A stretch of DNA of 64,000 nt, from positions 62,001 through 126,000 of the forward strand of contig NZ_LQBP01000005.1 in assembly GCF_001507545.1 (NCBI RefSeq), read 5' to 3'. Under the pieces are notes generated by a model that was given only the letters and a program-made list of their open reading frames with translations, searched no databases and was not told where the DNA came from. Source of the stretch: Ruegeria profundi. Lineage in GTDB: Bacteria; Pseudomonadota; Alphaproteobacteria; Rhodobacterales; Rhodobacteraceae. How positions within the stretch are numbered: position 1 is the stretch's first letter; each line of letters begins with the position of its first letter. The translations under genes and the position numbers were made by a program. Positions 37,414 through 46,199 of this stretch are shown piece after piece.

Positions 37414-38313
37414 TTATCCCTTCACGGAACCAGCGGTCAGGCCGCGGATGAAATACTTACCGGCAACAACATAGACGAGCAGCGTCGGCAGCCCCGCGAT
37501 AATCGCGGCGGCCATGTCGACGTTGTACTCTTTGACGCCGGTGGTGGAGTTTACGATGTTGTTCAGCGCCACAGTCACGGGCTGTGTTCCTGCTTGGCTG
37601 AACGACACGCCGAAAAGGAAATCGTTCCAGATCTGTGTGAACTGCCAGATCACTGTCACTACGACGATGGGCAGCGACAGCGGCAGGAAGATCGACCAGA
37701 AAATTCGCAGGAAACCAGCCCCATCGACACGGGCGGCCTTGGTCAGTTCGGCCGGGATGGTGACATAGTAGTTGCGGAAGAACAGCGTGGTGAAGCCCAG
37801 CCCGTAGATCACGTGAACAAAGATCAGGCCCGGAATGGTGCCTGCGATGCCCATCATGCCCAGCAGGCGCGCCATCGGCAGCAGAACCACCTGGAACGGG
37901 ATGAAGCAGCCAAACAGCATCAGCGAGAAGATGATATTGGCCCCTTTGAACCGCCATTGCGCCACGACATAGCCGTTCAGCGCACCCAGCAGGGTCGAGA
38001 TGGCCACAGCGGGCACCGCGATCAGGACCGAGTTCCAGAAGTAAGGCCGCAGACCTTCGCACTGGATACCGGTACAGGCACCGGACCACGCGGTTTTCCA
38101 GGCGTCAAAGCTGACCTCTCGCGGCAGTGAAATCAGGGATCCCGTGCGAATTTCCTCGAGGCTTTTCAGCGATGTCGTCAGCATCACGAACAGCGGCATC
38201 AGGTAATACAACGCGAACAGGCCGAGTAGGATGTACAGCAACCAGCGCAGCGCAATCTTGCCAGTGGCGCTTTGGCTGCGGGTTTGGGTTTGGGGCATCG
38301 ACAGATCAGTCAT
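37414..38313 (-). CDS. Sugar ABC transporter permease (MalG type)
   Basis: The 299-residue inner-membrane protein has six predicted helices (first near 22-45, LRWLLYILLGLFALYYL). The EAA loop of MalG-type permeases is ELTKAARVDGAGFLRIFWSI (about 190-209), which docks on the ATPase. The periplasmic insert between helices 1 and 2 contains two Cys (GACTGIQCEG). It overlaps the upstream permease by eight bases. Confidence 0.94.
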   Translation of the reverse strand: MTDLSMPQTQTRSQSATGKIALRWLLYILLGLFALYYLMPLFVMLTTSLKSLEEIRTGSLISLPREVSFDAWKTAWSGACTGIQCEGLRPYFWNSVLIAVPAVAISTLLGALNGYVVAQWRFKGANIIFSLMLFGCFIPFQVVLLPMARLLGMMGIAGTIPGLIFVHVIYGLGFTTLFFRNYYVTIPAELTKAARVDGAGFLRIFWSIFLPLSLPIVVVTVIWQFTQIWNDFLFGVSFSQAGTQPVTVALNNIVNSTTGVKEYNVDMAAAIIAGLPTLLVYVVAGKYFIRGLTAGSVKG

Positions 38314-39178
38314 TTTTCGCCCTCAGCTCTGAGTAAAGATAGGGAACCACGATGGCAAAGACGACCAGCATCATGATCATCGCGGACGAAGCCGCCTGAC
38401 CGATATCACCGCGCGAAAACGCCATCGCGTACATGTAAGTCGCCGGCAGATCGGTCGCGTAACCCGGACCGCCCCCCGTCAGGGCGATGACAAGGTCAAA
38501 GCTTTTGATCGCAAGGTGCGCCAGCACGATGAAGGCGGACAGGAAAATCGGGGCCATCGACGGGATGATAATCGCCGTGTAGATGCGCCATGTGGGGATA
38601 CCATCGACCTGCGCGGCCTTGATGATCTCACCATCCACCGACCGCAGACCCGCCAGGAACAGCGCCATGACGAAGCCAGAGCTTTGCCAGATCGCGGCCA
38701 TTACGATGGTGTAGATGGCGTAATCCGGGTTCACCAGCCAATCGAATTCGAAATTCGGAAAGCCCCAGCCCTGCACCATGGACTCGATGCCCAGGCCCGG
38801 GTTTAAAATCCATTTCCACGCGGTGCCTGTAACGATCATCGACAGCGCCATAGGGTACAGGTAGATCGTGCGGATCGCCCCTTCGACGCGAATCTTCTGA
38901 TCCAGCAGGATAGCCAGCAGCAGACCCAGCACCATCGCGATCGCGATGAACAGCGCGCCAAAGATATACAGGTTGTTGATCGCCGTATCCCAGCGGGGCG
39001 AGTCAAACAGGCGTTCATATTGCATGAAGCCCTTGATCTCGTATTTCGGCAATAGTTTTGATCGGGTCAGCGACACCCATGCGGTCCATCCGATAAATCC
39101 ATAGACAAAGATCAATACGGCGATGAACGACGGTGCCAGCACCACCTTTGGCAGGTGGTTTTCCAGCCATTCAGACAT
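38306..39178 (-). CDS. Sugar ABC transporter permease (MalF/UgpA type)
   Basis: The 290-residue permease has six membrane segments (first about 15-33, VVLAPSFIAVLIFVYGFIGW). The EAA motif is EIIKAAQVDGIPTWRIYTAI (about 184-203) and GGPGYATDLPATYMY follows near 233-247, both typical of MalF-like partners of group-1 sugar importers. It begins 57 bp after the binding-protein gene, beyond an intercistronic hairpin that probably sets a lower expression level for it. Confidence 0.94.
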   Translation of the reverse strand: MSEWLENHLPKVVLAPSFIAVLIFVYGFIGWTAWVSLTRSKLLPKYEIKGFMQYERLFDSPRWDTAINNLYIFGALFIAIAMVLGLLLAILLDQKIRVEGAIRTIYLYPMALSMIVTGTAWKWILNPGLGIESMVQGWGFPNFEFDWLVNPDYAIYTIVMAAIWQSSGFVMALFLAGLRSVDGEIIKAAQVDGIPTWRIYTAIIIPSMAPIFLSAFIVLAHLAIKSFDLVIALTGGGPGYATDLPATYMYAMAFSRGDIGQAASSAMIMMLVVFAIVVPYLYSELRAKND

Positions 39179-39198
39179 TTCAGCCTCCGGGGAAAGAT

Positions 39199-39227
39199 GC
39201 TCTGCCCCTCAGTATAGGGGGCAGAGC
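39199..39227 (-). promoter_or_regulatory. Intercistronic hairpin after the binding-protein gene
   Basis: A 10-bp perfect stem (GCTCTGCCCC / GGGGCAGAGC) lies nine bases after the binding-protein stop and 20 bases before the first permease. The following minus-strand sequence is only weakly T-rich. Such hairpins in importer operons commonly stabilise the upstream message or partly terminate transcription, so that more binding protein than permease is made. Confidence 0.65.
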
Positions 39228-39235
39228 GTATTGGA

Positions 39236-40480
39236 TCAGTAGCTGTTTGCTACCGCGTCCGCCAATTGCTGAACCGCGTCAGCCGAGGACATATCCGAGT
39301 TGAAATGTGCGGTCACAACATCCGTAATCGCACCGGACTGCGCACCGCGCAGCGCCATGCCATGAGCATAAGACGGCAGCAGCGAGCCCGCGTCCGAAGT
39401 CGCGCCCATATCTTCGGCCGACAGGTTGGCGCAGATGTCGAAATCATCCAGCGCCACGTCGGTCCGTGCAGGGATCGAGCCTTTGTTCAGGTTGAACACC
39501 TTCTGGAAGTTCGGCGCGACGATCAGCTTGGCCAAGAGGTCCTGACCGGCTTTCTTGTCATCGCCGTCCACGTCGAACATGGCAAAGCTGTCGACGTTAT
39601 AGAGATAGCCGTCGCCGGGGGTCGAGGCGCACAGGAAATCTTCACCGGGTTTCTTGCCTGCTGCCAGGAATTCACCCTTGGCCCAGTCGCCCATGATTTG
39701 AAATGCCGCTTCGCCATTCATCACCATGGCGGTGGCAAGGTTCCAATCACGGCCCGAGAAGTTTTCGTCCACATAGCCACGCAGGGTGCGCATCTGGTCA
39801 AACACCTGCACCATGGTGTCCGAGGTCAGCGCATCGGTGTCCAGATCAACCAATGCTTTCTGGAAGAACTCCGGCCCGCCAATACCAAGAACCACGGTTT
39901 CGAAAACGGTCGCATCCTGCCACGCCTGACCGCCATGGGCCAGCGGGATCACACCGGCGGCTTGCAGTTTTTCTGCGGCGGCGTTGAATTCATCCCATGT
40001 GGTTGGCATTTCAATGCCGTTGGCTGCCAGAACGTCTGCGTTGGCCCAGATCCAGTCGACACGGTGGACGTTGACCGGTGCTGCGCACCATGCGCCTTCA
40101 CACATCATGTGGCCCGCGATCGACGCCGGTAATACCTCGGCCCAGCCTTCCGCTTCGGCAACCGAAGAGATATCGGCCAGAACGCCCTCTTCGTACCATT
40201 CCTGGATCGCGGGGCCTTTCAACTGAACGGCGGTCGGTGCGTTGCCGGACAGAACACGCGCACGAAGGGCGGTCATGGCAGCATCCCCGCCGCCGCCAGC
40301 AACCGGCATGTCAGTCCAGGTGCCACCGTTCGAGGCAAACTCTTCCTGCAAAACCGCCACGGATTTGGCTTCACCGCCCGAGGTCCACCAATGCAGAACT
40401 TCGGCTTGTGGCCCCGCCAGTACCGACGATCCGGCCATGACAGCCAGCGTCGATGCAGTGGCCAATGCGATACTTTTCAT
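39236..40480 (-). CDS. Sugar ABC transporter substrate-binding protein
   Basis: The 414-residue periplasmic protein has a signal peptide (MKSIALATASTLAVMAGSS, cleaved near SVLA-G). It begins its mature part with EVLHWWTSGGEAKSVAVL, a mark of the COG1653 binding proteins close to the glucose/mannose GtsA type. Several Trp residues (WEE, VDWIWAN, GGQAW) line the presumed sugar site. GGGAGAAG precedes the ATG at 40480; the frame to 40561 is not signal-peptide-like. As first gene of the importer operon it is divergent from a two-component system. Glucose/mannose is the likely but unproven ligand. Confidence 0.92.
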   Translation of the reverse strand: MKSIALATASTLAVMAGSSVLAGPQAEVLHWWTSGGEAKSVAVLQEEFASNGGTWTDMPVAGGGGDAAMTALRARVLSGNAPTAVQLKGPAIQEWYEEGVLADISSVAEAEGWAEVLPASIAGHMMCEGAWCAAPVNVHRVDWIWANADVLAANGIEMPTTWDEFNAAAEKLQAAGVIPLAHGGQAWQDATVFETVVLGIGGPEFFQKALVDLDTDALTSDTMVQVFDQMRTLRGYVDENFSGRDWNLATAMVMNGEAAFQIMGDWAKGEFLAAGKKPGEDFLCASTPGDGYLYNVDSFAMFDVDGDDKKAGQDLLAKLIVAPNFQKVFNLNKGSIPARTDVALDDFDICANLSAEDMGATSDAGSLLPSYAHGMALRGAQSGAITDVVTAHFNSDMSSADAVQQLADAVANSY

Positions 40481-40610
40481 TTTCTGTCTTCTCCCTCGAG
40501 AACTCTGTAACTGCAAAAGCAGCGATGCGGGCCATACTGCGGTCAGATTGCCGTCTGGCAACGCGTAATCCGGCGCTAAAGCGCGCCTTGGCCCAAAAAT
40601 CCACCGCTTT

Positions 40611-40660
40611 TGTTACAGCGTGTTACGTTGACATTGAATCTGTTTCCGTTCGTTACAATG
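40611..40660. promoter_or_regulatory. Direct repeats, probable response-regulator operator with promoter
   Basis: TGTTACAGCG and TGTTACGTTG form a head-to-tail repeat with exact 10-bp phasing (40611-40630). A third GTTAC lies at 40652-40656. This is the classic arrangement for OmpR-family dimers. A TTGACA (40628-40633) and TACAAT (40654-40659) could form a promoter for the regulator gene, though the 20-bp spacing is long, which would suit activator dependence. It lies between the importer operon and the regulator. Confidence 0.55.
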
Positions 40661-40699
40661 AATGAGACCTGAGGAGCAGAATTCGGGAGGAAAAACCGC

Positions 40700-41440
40700 G
40701 TGAGTATTCCGCGACTTTTGGTGGTGGATGACGACCCCGAGATGCGGTCGATGATGACGCAGTTCCTGCATCAGAACGGATTCATTGCCTTGCCAGCCAG
40801 TTCGGAAACGGAAATTCGCACTCATCTGACGTCAGGGCGGATCGACCTTATCCTGCTGGACGTGATGCTGGGGGACGAAAACGGGGTCGAAATCTGCGCC
40901 CGGCTGCGCGCCGAACAGGATGTGCCGATCATTCTGGTCTCGGCCCTGTCGGCCGATCATCAGCGCATGGCGGGGTATGCGGTTGGTGCGGATGACTATA
41001 TTGCGAAACCTTTCAACCCACAGCTTTTGCTGGCTCGTGTCCGTGCCGTGATGCAACGCGCACGGCGGACGCCTTCGTTGGCGTATCGCCGCCGCACGCA
41101 CAGCTTTCGGTTCAACAACTGGACCTATGATGGCAAACGCGATGAGGTGCATTCGCCTGAAGGGTACCTTGTATCCCTGTCGCAGCGTGAGACCGCGCTG
41201 CTCAAGGTTTTGCTGGCCAACCCTCATATTCCGTTGACCCGGATCGAAATTGCCGCCGCGCTGGATGTAACCGGCAGCACCGACAAGCCCGAGGCACAGG
41301 GGCGCGCGATTGATATGCTTGTCGGCCGGCTGCGCTCGAAGATAGAGGCCAACCCGAAAGAGCCGCAAATGCTGCGAACCGAGCGCGGGGTCGGTTATAT
41401 CTTTGCAGCCGAGGTGTCAGCGGTGGAAGACGACGAATGA
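40700..41440 (+). CDS. OmpR-family response regulator
   Basis: The 246-residue regulator has a receiver domain (1-120) with the acidic pocket VVDDDPE, phosphoacceptor Asp54 in LILLDVMLGDENG and the Lys in YIAKPFN. A winged-helix DNA-binding domain follows (about 140-238, LSQRETALLKVLL, ending RTERGVGYIF). The GTG at 40700 follows GGGAGG with 9-base spacing. It overlaps the kinase gene by four bases. The pairing with a divergent sugar importer resembles the Pseudomonas GltR-GtrS arrangement controlling glucose uptake; that analogy is an inference from context. Confidence 0.94.
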   Translation: MSIPRLLVVDDDPEMRSMMTQFLHQNGFIALPASSETEIRTHLTSGRIDLILLDVMLGDENGVEICARLRAEQDVPIILVSALSADHQRMAGYAVGADDYIAKPFNPQLLLARVRAVMQRARRTPSLAYRRRTHSFRFNNWTYDGKRDEVHSPEGYLVSLSQRETALLKVLLANPHIPLTRIEIAAALDVTGSTDKPEAQGRAIDMLVGRLRSKIEANPKEPQMLRTERGVGYIFAAEVSAVEDDE

Positions 41441-42885
41441 CATGGGCGCCGCGCCTTCGCAGTCTGGGCTGGATCTGGAGCGGAGCGGCTTTTGCTTCGG
41501 GGCTGCTGTCTGCGAGCCTCTGGTTCTATTCGGCGAACGCGTGGGATGATTTCCTGACTCGCGCTTATGTTGCAGGTTTTTCAGTTTACGAAGAGCTGCG
41601 GACCGAAAAAAGCCCAACGCCGGGGATTAGGATCAACCCCTTGCCGCCAGAGGCCGCGCGATTGGCCGATGCGGGACAGTTCGAACAGCTACCAGGCATG
41701 TCGGACCGCAGCTTTGTCACCAACCTGTCGATTCTGACCGACACCACCACCCCCCTGACCGGACGCGAGCTGACGCTGGCTGTGATGTCTGACAGGCTTA
41801 TCTACCCGGTCTCGGATATTCTGTCGCGGATTGATCAGATCGGACCTGAAAAGATGGGCAACCTCACCCGTCTGTTGGCGACCTATTGCAGCGAGCCCAT
41901 CCTGATCGCGCAGTTTGGATACAATGATTGGCATCGCGTGGATGGGACTGATATCTGGGGCTGCAAGGCGGCTCCTGCTGACCTGCGCCTGCCCGCGATT
42001 CTGGCTGCGATTGTCGCATTATCGGTCATAATGTCTTCGGTTGGCAGCGTCTCAGACAGTTTTGCCCGGTTCTCGGGCGCACTGCGCGACCGTAAGCGTC
42101 GGGGAGGACCCAGCAGCTATGATGCGGATGGTCCGCTTGAGTTGCGTGAGATCGTTTCGGCCGTGAATAACCATTTGGATGCTGAACGCATGCAACTGGA
42201 AAAACGCGCCACCGTTTTGTCCGGCGTCAGTCACGATCTGGGAACGCCGGCAACGCGTGTTCGTCTGCGCGCCGCCTTGATCCCGGATAACGAATTGCGC
42301 GAAAAGCTTGAGGCCGACGTGGATCAGATGACCGGAATGATCGAAAGCGTTCTGACCTACACCCGCTCTGAGCTCAATGTTGAAGAGCCCCGCCAGATTT
42401 CCCTGACCGCGTTGGTCGAGTCCCTTGTCGCGGATTACCAGGACATGGATCTGCCGGTAACACTGAAGAAAATTGCGCCGGTCGCGATCGAGGGCGCGCC
42501 TTCAGTCTTTATGTCCCGGCGCGGTCATGGGTCACTGCCCGAGACACGAAGAATGCTGGTCGTCGGGCGGCCGATCTCCCTGAGGCGGGCTTTGACCAAT
42601 TTGATCGACAACGCGCTAAAATACGGTCGCCATGCCGAGGTTGAACTGGAAACCGACGCGCGTATGGCGACCATCACGGTTGAGGATAAGGGCACGGATC
42701 TCTCAGTCTCGGATATCGAGGCGCTGATGGCCCCGTTTCGGCGCGGTGCCAATATCGGGTCATCAGACGGTTTTGGTTTGGGTCTTACAATCGCCGCCAC
42801 CGTGGCCGAGCAGCATGGCGGCACCCTGAGTTTTGAGGCCGGGGATCATGGCCTGCGCGCACAGTTGCAGATTACCCGCCAATAA
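41437..42885 (+). CDS. Membrane sensor histidine kinase
   Basis: The 482-residue kinase has a membrane segment near 13-32, a periplasmic sensor of about 150 residues, and a second membrane segment near 188-206 (AILAAIVALSVIMSS). A HAMP-like linker, a dimerisation/phosphoacceptor helix with His266 and an HATPase domain (ALTNLIDNALKYGR, then GFGLGLTIAATVAEQ) follow. The H box reads SHDLGTPATR, with Gly where most family members have Arg or Lys. The G1 box is also changed (VEDKGTDLS rather than DxGxG). It partners the regulator upstream. Its end is only four bases from the convergent fliP. Confidence 0.92.
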   Translation: MTWAPRLRSLGWIWSGAAFASGLLSASLWFYSANAWDDFLTRAYVAGFSVYEELRTEKSPTPGIRINPLPPEAARLADAGQFEQLPGMSDRSFVTNLSILTDTTTPLTGRELTLAVMSDRLIYPVSDILSRIDQIGPEKMGNLTRLLATYCSEPILIAQFGYNDWHRVDGTDIWGCKAAPADLRLPAILAAIVALSVIMSSVGSVSDSFARFSGALRDRKRRGGPSSYDADGPLELREIVSAVNNHLDAERMQLEKRATVLSGVSHDLGTPATRVRLRAALIPDNELREKLEADVDQMTGMIESVLTYTRSELNVEEPRQISLTALVESLVADYQDMDLPVTLKKIAPVAIEGAPSVFMSRRGHGSLPETRRMLVVGRPISLRRALTNLIDNALKYGRHAEVELETDARMATITVEDKGTDLSVSDIEALMAPFRRGANIGSSDGFGLGLTIAATVAEQHGGTLSFEAGDHGLRAQLQITRQ

Positions 42886-42889
42886 CGCG

Positions 42890-43624
42890 TCACGTCACAT
42901 AGCTGCGCACCAATGCCCCGGCGATAAGCGACCAGCCATCGGCGATGACGAAGAAAGCCAGTTTAAACGGCAGCGAAACGGTCGCAGGTGGCACCATCAT
43001 CATCCCCATCGACATCAGTACAGCAGCGACGACGAGGTCAATGATCAGAAACGGCAGGAAAATCAGAAAGCCAATCTGAAAAGCGCGGGCTATCTCGGAC
43101 AGCATGAAGGACGGCATCAGTATAGACAGTGGAGCTTCGGGCGTCAGGGAAAGGGTGTCGCCGCCGGGCCGAAGGGCGGCCATGGCATGAAACGTATCCG
43201 GGTCCAGCCGGGCGGCCATGAATGCACGAAACGGTTGAATCGCAAGTTGCAAGGCCGGTTCAACGTCCATGGTTTCTTCGACCAAGGGTTCGATGCCGGT
43301 GGTCCACGCTTCGGAAAAAACAGGTTCCATGACGAAGTAGGTCAGGAACATTGCAAGGCTTACGATCAGCATGTTGGGCGGCGATTGCTGCAACCCAATA
43401 CCCTGCCGTAGTATAGACAATACGGTGATCAGAAACGGAAAACAGGTGATCATGATCGCCAACCCGGGCGCAAGGCTCAGGATAGTGATCAGCAGGATCA
43501 GCTGGATCGATCGCGCCGAAATTGAGCCCCCCTCACCCAGCGAGAGAGGGACCTCCTGCGCCGCAGCCAAGGATGGGGACAGGGTTGCCAGCGCGATGAC
43601 CAGCCAGAGCAATACCCGCATCAA
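42890..43624 (-). CDS. fliP: Flagellar export gate protein FliP
   Basis: FliP is a core membrane ring of the flagellar type III export gate. The 244 residues start with a signal peptide (MRVLLWLVIALATLSPSLA), as FliP often does. Four hydrophobic segments follow, including LILLITILSLAPGLAIMITC near 44-63, and the C-terminal VLMSMGMMMVPPATVSLPFK signature. It overlaps fliN by four bases. FliQ, FliR and FlhB are not in the window; FliO is absent too, as in many alphaproteobacteria. Confidence 0.96.
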   Translation of the reverse strand: MMRVLLWLVIALATLSPSLAAAQEVPLSLGEGGSISARSIQLILLITILSLAPGLAIMITCFPFLITVLSILRQGIGLQQSPPNMLIVSLAMFLTYFVMEPVFSEAWTTGIEPLVEETMDVEPALQLAIQPFRAFMAARLDPDTFHAMAALRPGGDTLSLTPEAPLSILMPSFMLSEIARAFQIGFLIFLPFLIIDLVVAAVLMSMGMMMVPPATVSLPFKLAFFVIADGWSLIAGALVRSYVT

Positions 43625-43902
43625 CCGATCCCGTTCTGCAAATCCGCGATCTCGGTCAAACGCACGGCAAGCTGCCCGGCCTGATCGCCCTCCAACTCCT
43701 CAAGAAGGCCCCGAGCAACCAATTGGTCACCGACATAAAGCTCAACCGGATCATCAATCCGTTTGTCTAGTTTCAGCACAGCGTTCTCACCCATGTTCAG
43801 CAGATCGCGGATCAACGGGCGCGCGCGCCCGACCGAGACCGTGACCTCAATCGGGACGGCCTCAAACGGGTTGATTTTTTCTGGTTTGTGGAGGTCACTC
43901 AT
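43621..43902 (-). CDS. fliN: Flagellar motor switch protein FliN
   Basis: A 93-residue C-ring protein consisting almost only of the SpoA/FliN domain: IEVTVSVGRARPLIRDLLNM (about 18-37), LDKRIDDPVELYVGDQLVARG (about 45-65, the conserved surface loop). It assembles with FliG and FliM and docks FliH. It overlaps fliH by eight bases and fliP by four, so the three are translated as a coupled unit. Confidence 0.94.
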   Translation of the reverse strand: MSDLHKPEKINPFEAVPIEVTVSVGRARPLIRDLLNMGENAVLKLDKRIDDPVELYVGDQLVARGLLEELEGDQAGQLAVRLTEIADLQNGIG

Positions 43903-44491
43903 TTGCTAAAGCCTTTTTTGCCTCAAAAACATACGCGTCGAATGCCGCGGCGATCGAAGTGAGCAGGCTGCTGCAATCCAACTCGCGTTGTGATGTGCCG
44001 ACCTGCAAGCGGGCCCGACCGGGTTCCAGCGCTGCGTGCTCGCGCACGCGGGTGGATGATGACAAATCTTGCGGCAACAACGCTTCCACTTCAGCTACGC
44101 GGCCTTCAGGTACAAAAATCTGCATTGGTTGATTGATCTGTTCCTGCGCCATTTCGCATAGCTGTTCGACCAAACGGGCGGCGAAGCCACGGTTTAGTGT
44201 CTCGGGAAGGACAACATCCACCAAGCTCTGGAACATCGGTTCCAGTGACAGGGACATTCGGGTTGTGGCTTCCTGATAGGTGAAGGACATGTCCTCCAGC
44301 GAACGTGCCAATTCGTCTGAAACCCGCCCCCGGCTTTGCTCCTGTGCCTGAACAGCGTCTTCCCAACCCGCGCTATAGCCTTGCTCGAAGGCGGCTAATC
44401 GTTGTTCCTCCAGCGCGTCCTCGTCCAGAAGGTGCAACTTGCTGTCGTCGGGCTGCAGTTTGAAGTCTTCAAGAAGATGGGCAATCGACAT
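43895..44491 (-). CDS. fliH: FliH-like flagellar assembly protein
   Basis: The 198-residue protein has an acidic N-terminus, a FliH-type coiled region (AAFEQGYSAGWEDAVQAQEQ about 33-52) and a C-terminal globular domain (VVLPETLNRGFAARLVEQL, VGTSQRELDCSS). FliH regulates the export ATPase FliI and links it to FliN. Sequence similarity in this family is weak, so position between fliF and fliN carries much of the call. The ATG at 44491 shares its A with the fliF stop codon (TGATG). Confidence 0.82.
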   Translation of the reverse strand: MSIAHLLEDFKLQPDDSKLHLLDEDALEEQRLAAFEQGYSAGWEDAVQAQEQSRGRVSDELARSLEDMSFTYQEATTRMSLSLEPMFQSLVDVVLPETLNRGFAARLVEQLCEMAQEQINQPMQIFVPEGRVAEVEALLPQDLSSSTRVREHAALEPGRARLQVGTSQRELDCSSLLTSIAAAFDAYVFEAKKALANE

Positions 44492-46080
44492 CACACACGC
44501 TCCTCACTTTCTTCGAGCCAGCTGCGAAGGATCTCTACGGTTTCTTCCTGCTTGTCGCCGATCATCTCCCGCAAACGGTCGACCGGGTCTTCGCCAATCT
44601 GAGCGCCCAGTGCAGGGATGTCGCCGTCGGACACGTGAACAGGTAGCGATTGGAATGGCCCACTTTCGTCGAGCGCAATCTCACCGGTCAGAAAATCATC
44701 GGGTTCGGGGATCGAATCAGTGGTTAACAACGCGGGGGCGGTCACAGGGTTTGTCAGGATCGGTCGGATCACGAACAAACCGAGGACGACAGCAACAATC
44801 GCAAGTACAGCCATTTGAATCAGAGACATCGCATCAAAATGGACTTTCTGCCAGATCGACGAAGACGCCAGCGTCCCTTGCGGTTCGACCGCAGGCAGAT
44901 CAAGTGATTTGAGGGTGATGACATCCCCACGCTCGGCGTCGTAACCGACGGCCGATGCGACAAGTTCCCTTAGCGCCTGCAACTCTGCTTCGGGCATTGG
45001 TTCAAAGGTCTCAACCCCAGCGGCATCTACCGCTTGCGTGCCATTGACCAGAACCGCAACCGTCAGACGCTTGATAGCACCGGGAGCGTTGTGAACCTCA
45101 AGTTCTGTCTCCGAGACCTCATAATTCACCCGCTCACGCGTTTGCGTGGCCGTGGAGTTTGATTCGTCGCCACCAGCCCCATCGCCGTCCGGTAGATTCG
45201 AGGCCACGGTCACATCCGCAGATTGGTTACGGGCGCTGTCCGAGCGTTCTTCGATGTCGGTGCTGATGGCGACGCGGCTATTTGGATCAAAGCGGCGTTC
45301 GCGGATGGACTCTGTTTTGGTCACCGTATCGACACTGACTTCGACCACTGCATTTCCGGTCCCGACGCGAGCCTCAACCAGCCGCATGACCCTTTCGCGC
45401 AACTGGCGCGCCTTGTCATCGGCTGTATCCGCCGCAACCGTTGTTTCCTGTGCCCCAATAACCGTCCCGTTCGAATCGATTACCGTAACCTTCTCGGGCG
45501 CCAAACCACTTACAGCCGACGCCACCAGAAACCGGATGGCCTTGGCCTGGTCCGACGTGACCTGCGACCCCGAAGGTACCAGATAAACCGACGCTGTCGG
45601 GGCCACGTTTCGCTGAAACGGGTTGGCCGACCCGTTGGCAATATGCACGCGCGCCTGACTGATATGAGGGCTGCCAACGATGGTGCGGGCCAGTTCACCT
45701 TCTTTGGCGCGCCAATAGGCGGCATCGAACATCTGCGACGTCGTGCCGAAGCCGCTGAGCGTATCCAGCAGTTCATAGCCTTGATTGCCATTTGCGGGCA
45801 GGCCTTCGCTGGCCAGAGTCAGGCGAAGCTCGTCCCGCTGTGATCCGGGCACATAAATCGAGCCGCCCCGAATTTCATAGGAAACCCCGCGCTGATCCAG
45901 CGAACGGACAATGTCTCCTGCCGCACCGCTTTCCAGCCCGGCATATAAAAGGGTCATCGATGGCGCTGTCACCAACCGCGACATCGCAAGGACCCCAAGA
46001 AAAACCAGCACAACTGCGCCGGCAACGATAATTTGTCTACGCCTGTCCAAACTTGCCCAGACAGTTCCGATCTGCTGCAC
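44491..46080 (-). CDS. fliF: Flagellar MS-ring protein FliF
   Basis: FliF forms the membrane ring on which the basal body is built. The 529-residue protein has a first membrane helix near 19-38 (IIVAGAVVLVFLGVLAMSRL). YscJ/FliF ring-building motifs follow (EIRGGSIYVPGSQRDELRL, then SPHISQARVHIANG), then a charged periplasmic segment, a second helix near 424-445 and a C-terminal FliG-binding tail (LREMIGDKQEETVEILRSWL). I place the start at the GTG at 46080, with GGAG five to ten bases upstream; the GTG at 46086 would touch that site. It diverges from fliL. Confidence 0.95.
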   Translation of the reverse strand: MQQIGTVWASLDRRRQIIVAGAVVLVFLGVLAMSRLVTAPSMTLLYAGLESGAAGDIVRSLDQRGVSYEIRGGSIYVPGSQRDELRLTLASEGLPANGNQGYELLDTLSGFGTTSQMFDAAYWRAKEGELARTIVGSPHISQARVHIANGSANPFQRNVAPTASVYLVPSGSQVTSDQAKAIRFLVASAVSGLAPEKVTVIDSNGTVIGAQETTVAADTADDKARQLRERVMRLVEARVGTGNAVVEVSVDTVTKTESIRERRFDPNSRVAISTDIEERSDSARNQSADVTVASNLPDGDGAGGDESNSTATQTRERVNYEVSETELEVHNAPGAIKRLTVAVLVNGTQAVDAAGVETFEPMPEAELQALRELVASAVGYDAERGDVITLKSLDLPAVEPQGTLASSSIWQKVHFDAMSLIQMAVLAIVAVVLGLFVIRPILTNPVTAPALLTTDSIPEPDDFLTGEIALDESGPFQSLPVHVSDGDIPALGAQIGEDPVDRLREMIGDKQEETVEILRSWLEESEERV

Positions 46081-46138
46081 GCTCACCTCCGACTCGCCGA
46101 CATTCTGCCCGGCGCGTCCCCTGTTTGGACGATTGCCC

Positions 46139-46153
46139 TTAACAATCGGTTAG
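46139..46153. promoter_or_regulatory. CtrA-like binding site between fliF and fliL
   Basis: The sequence TTAACAATCGGTTAG matches the CtrA pattern TTAA-N7-TTAA with one mismatch in the second half. CtrA controls flagellar genes in Rhodobacterales (Rhodobacter capsulatus, Dinoroseobacter, Ruegeria), and the site stands in the only divergent promoter region of this flagellar block. Confidence 0.5.
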
Positions 46154-46199
46154 TTCCTGCCGGGTTATGACGATTCCGGAACCGACAAATGAGGACGTC

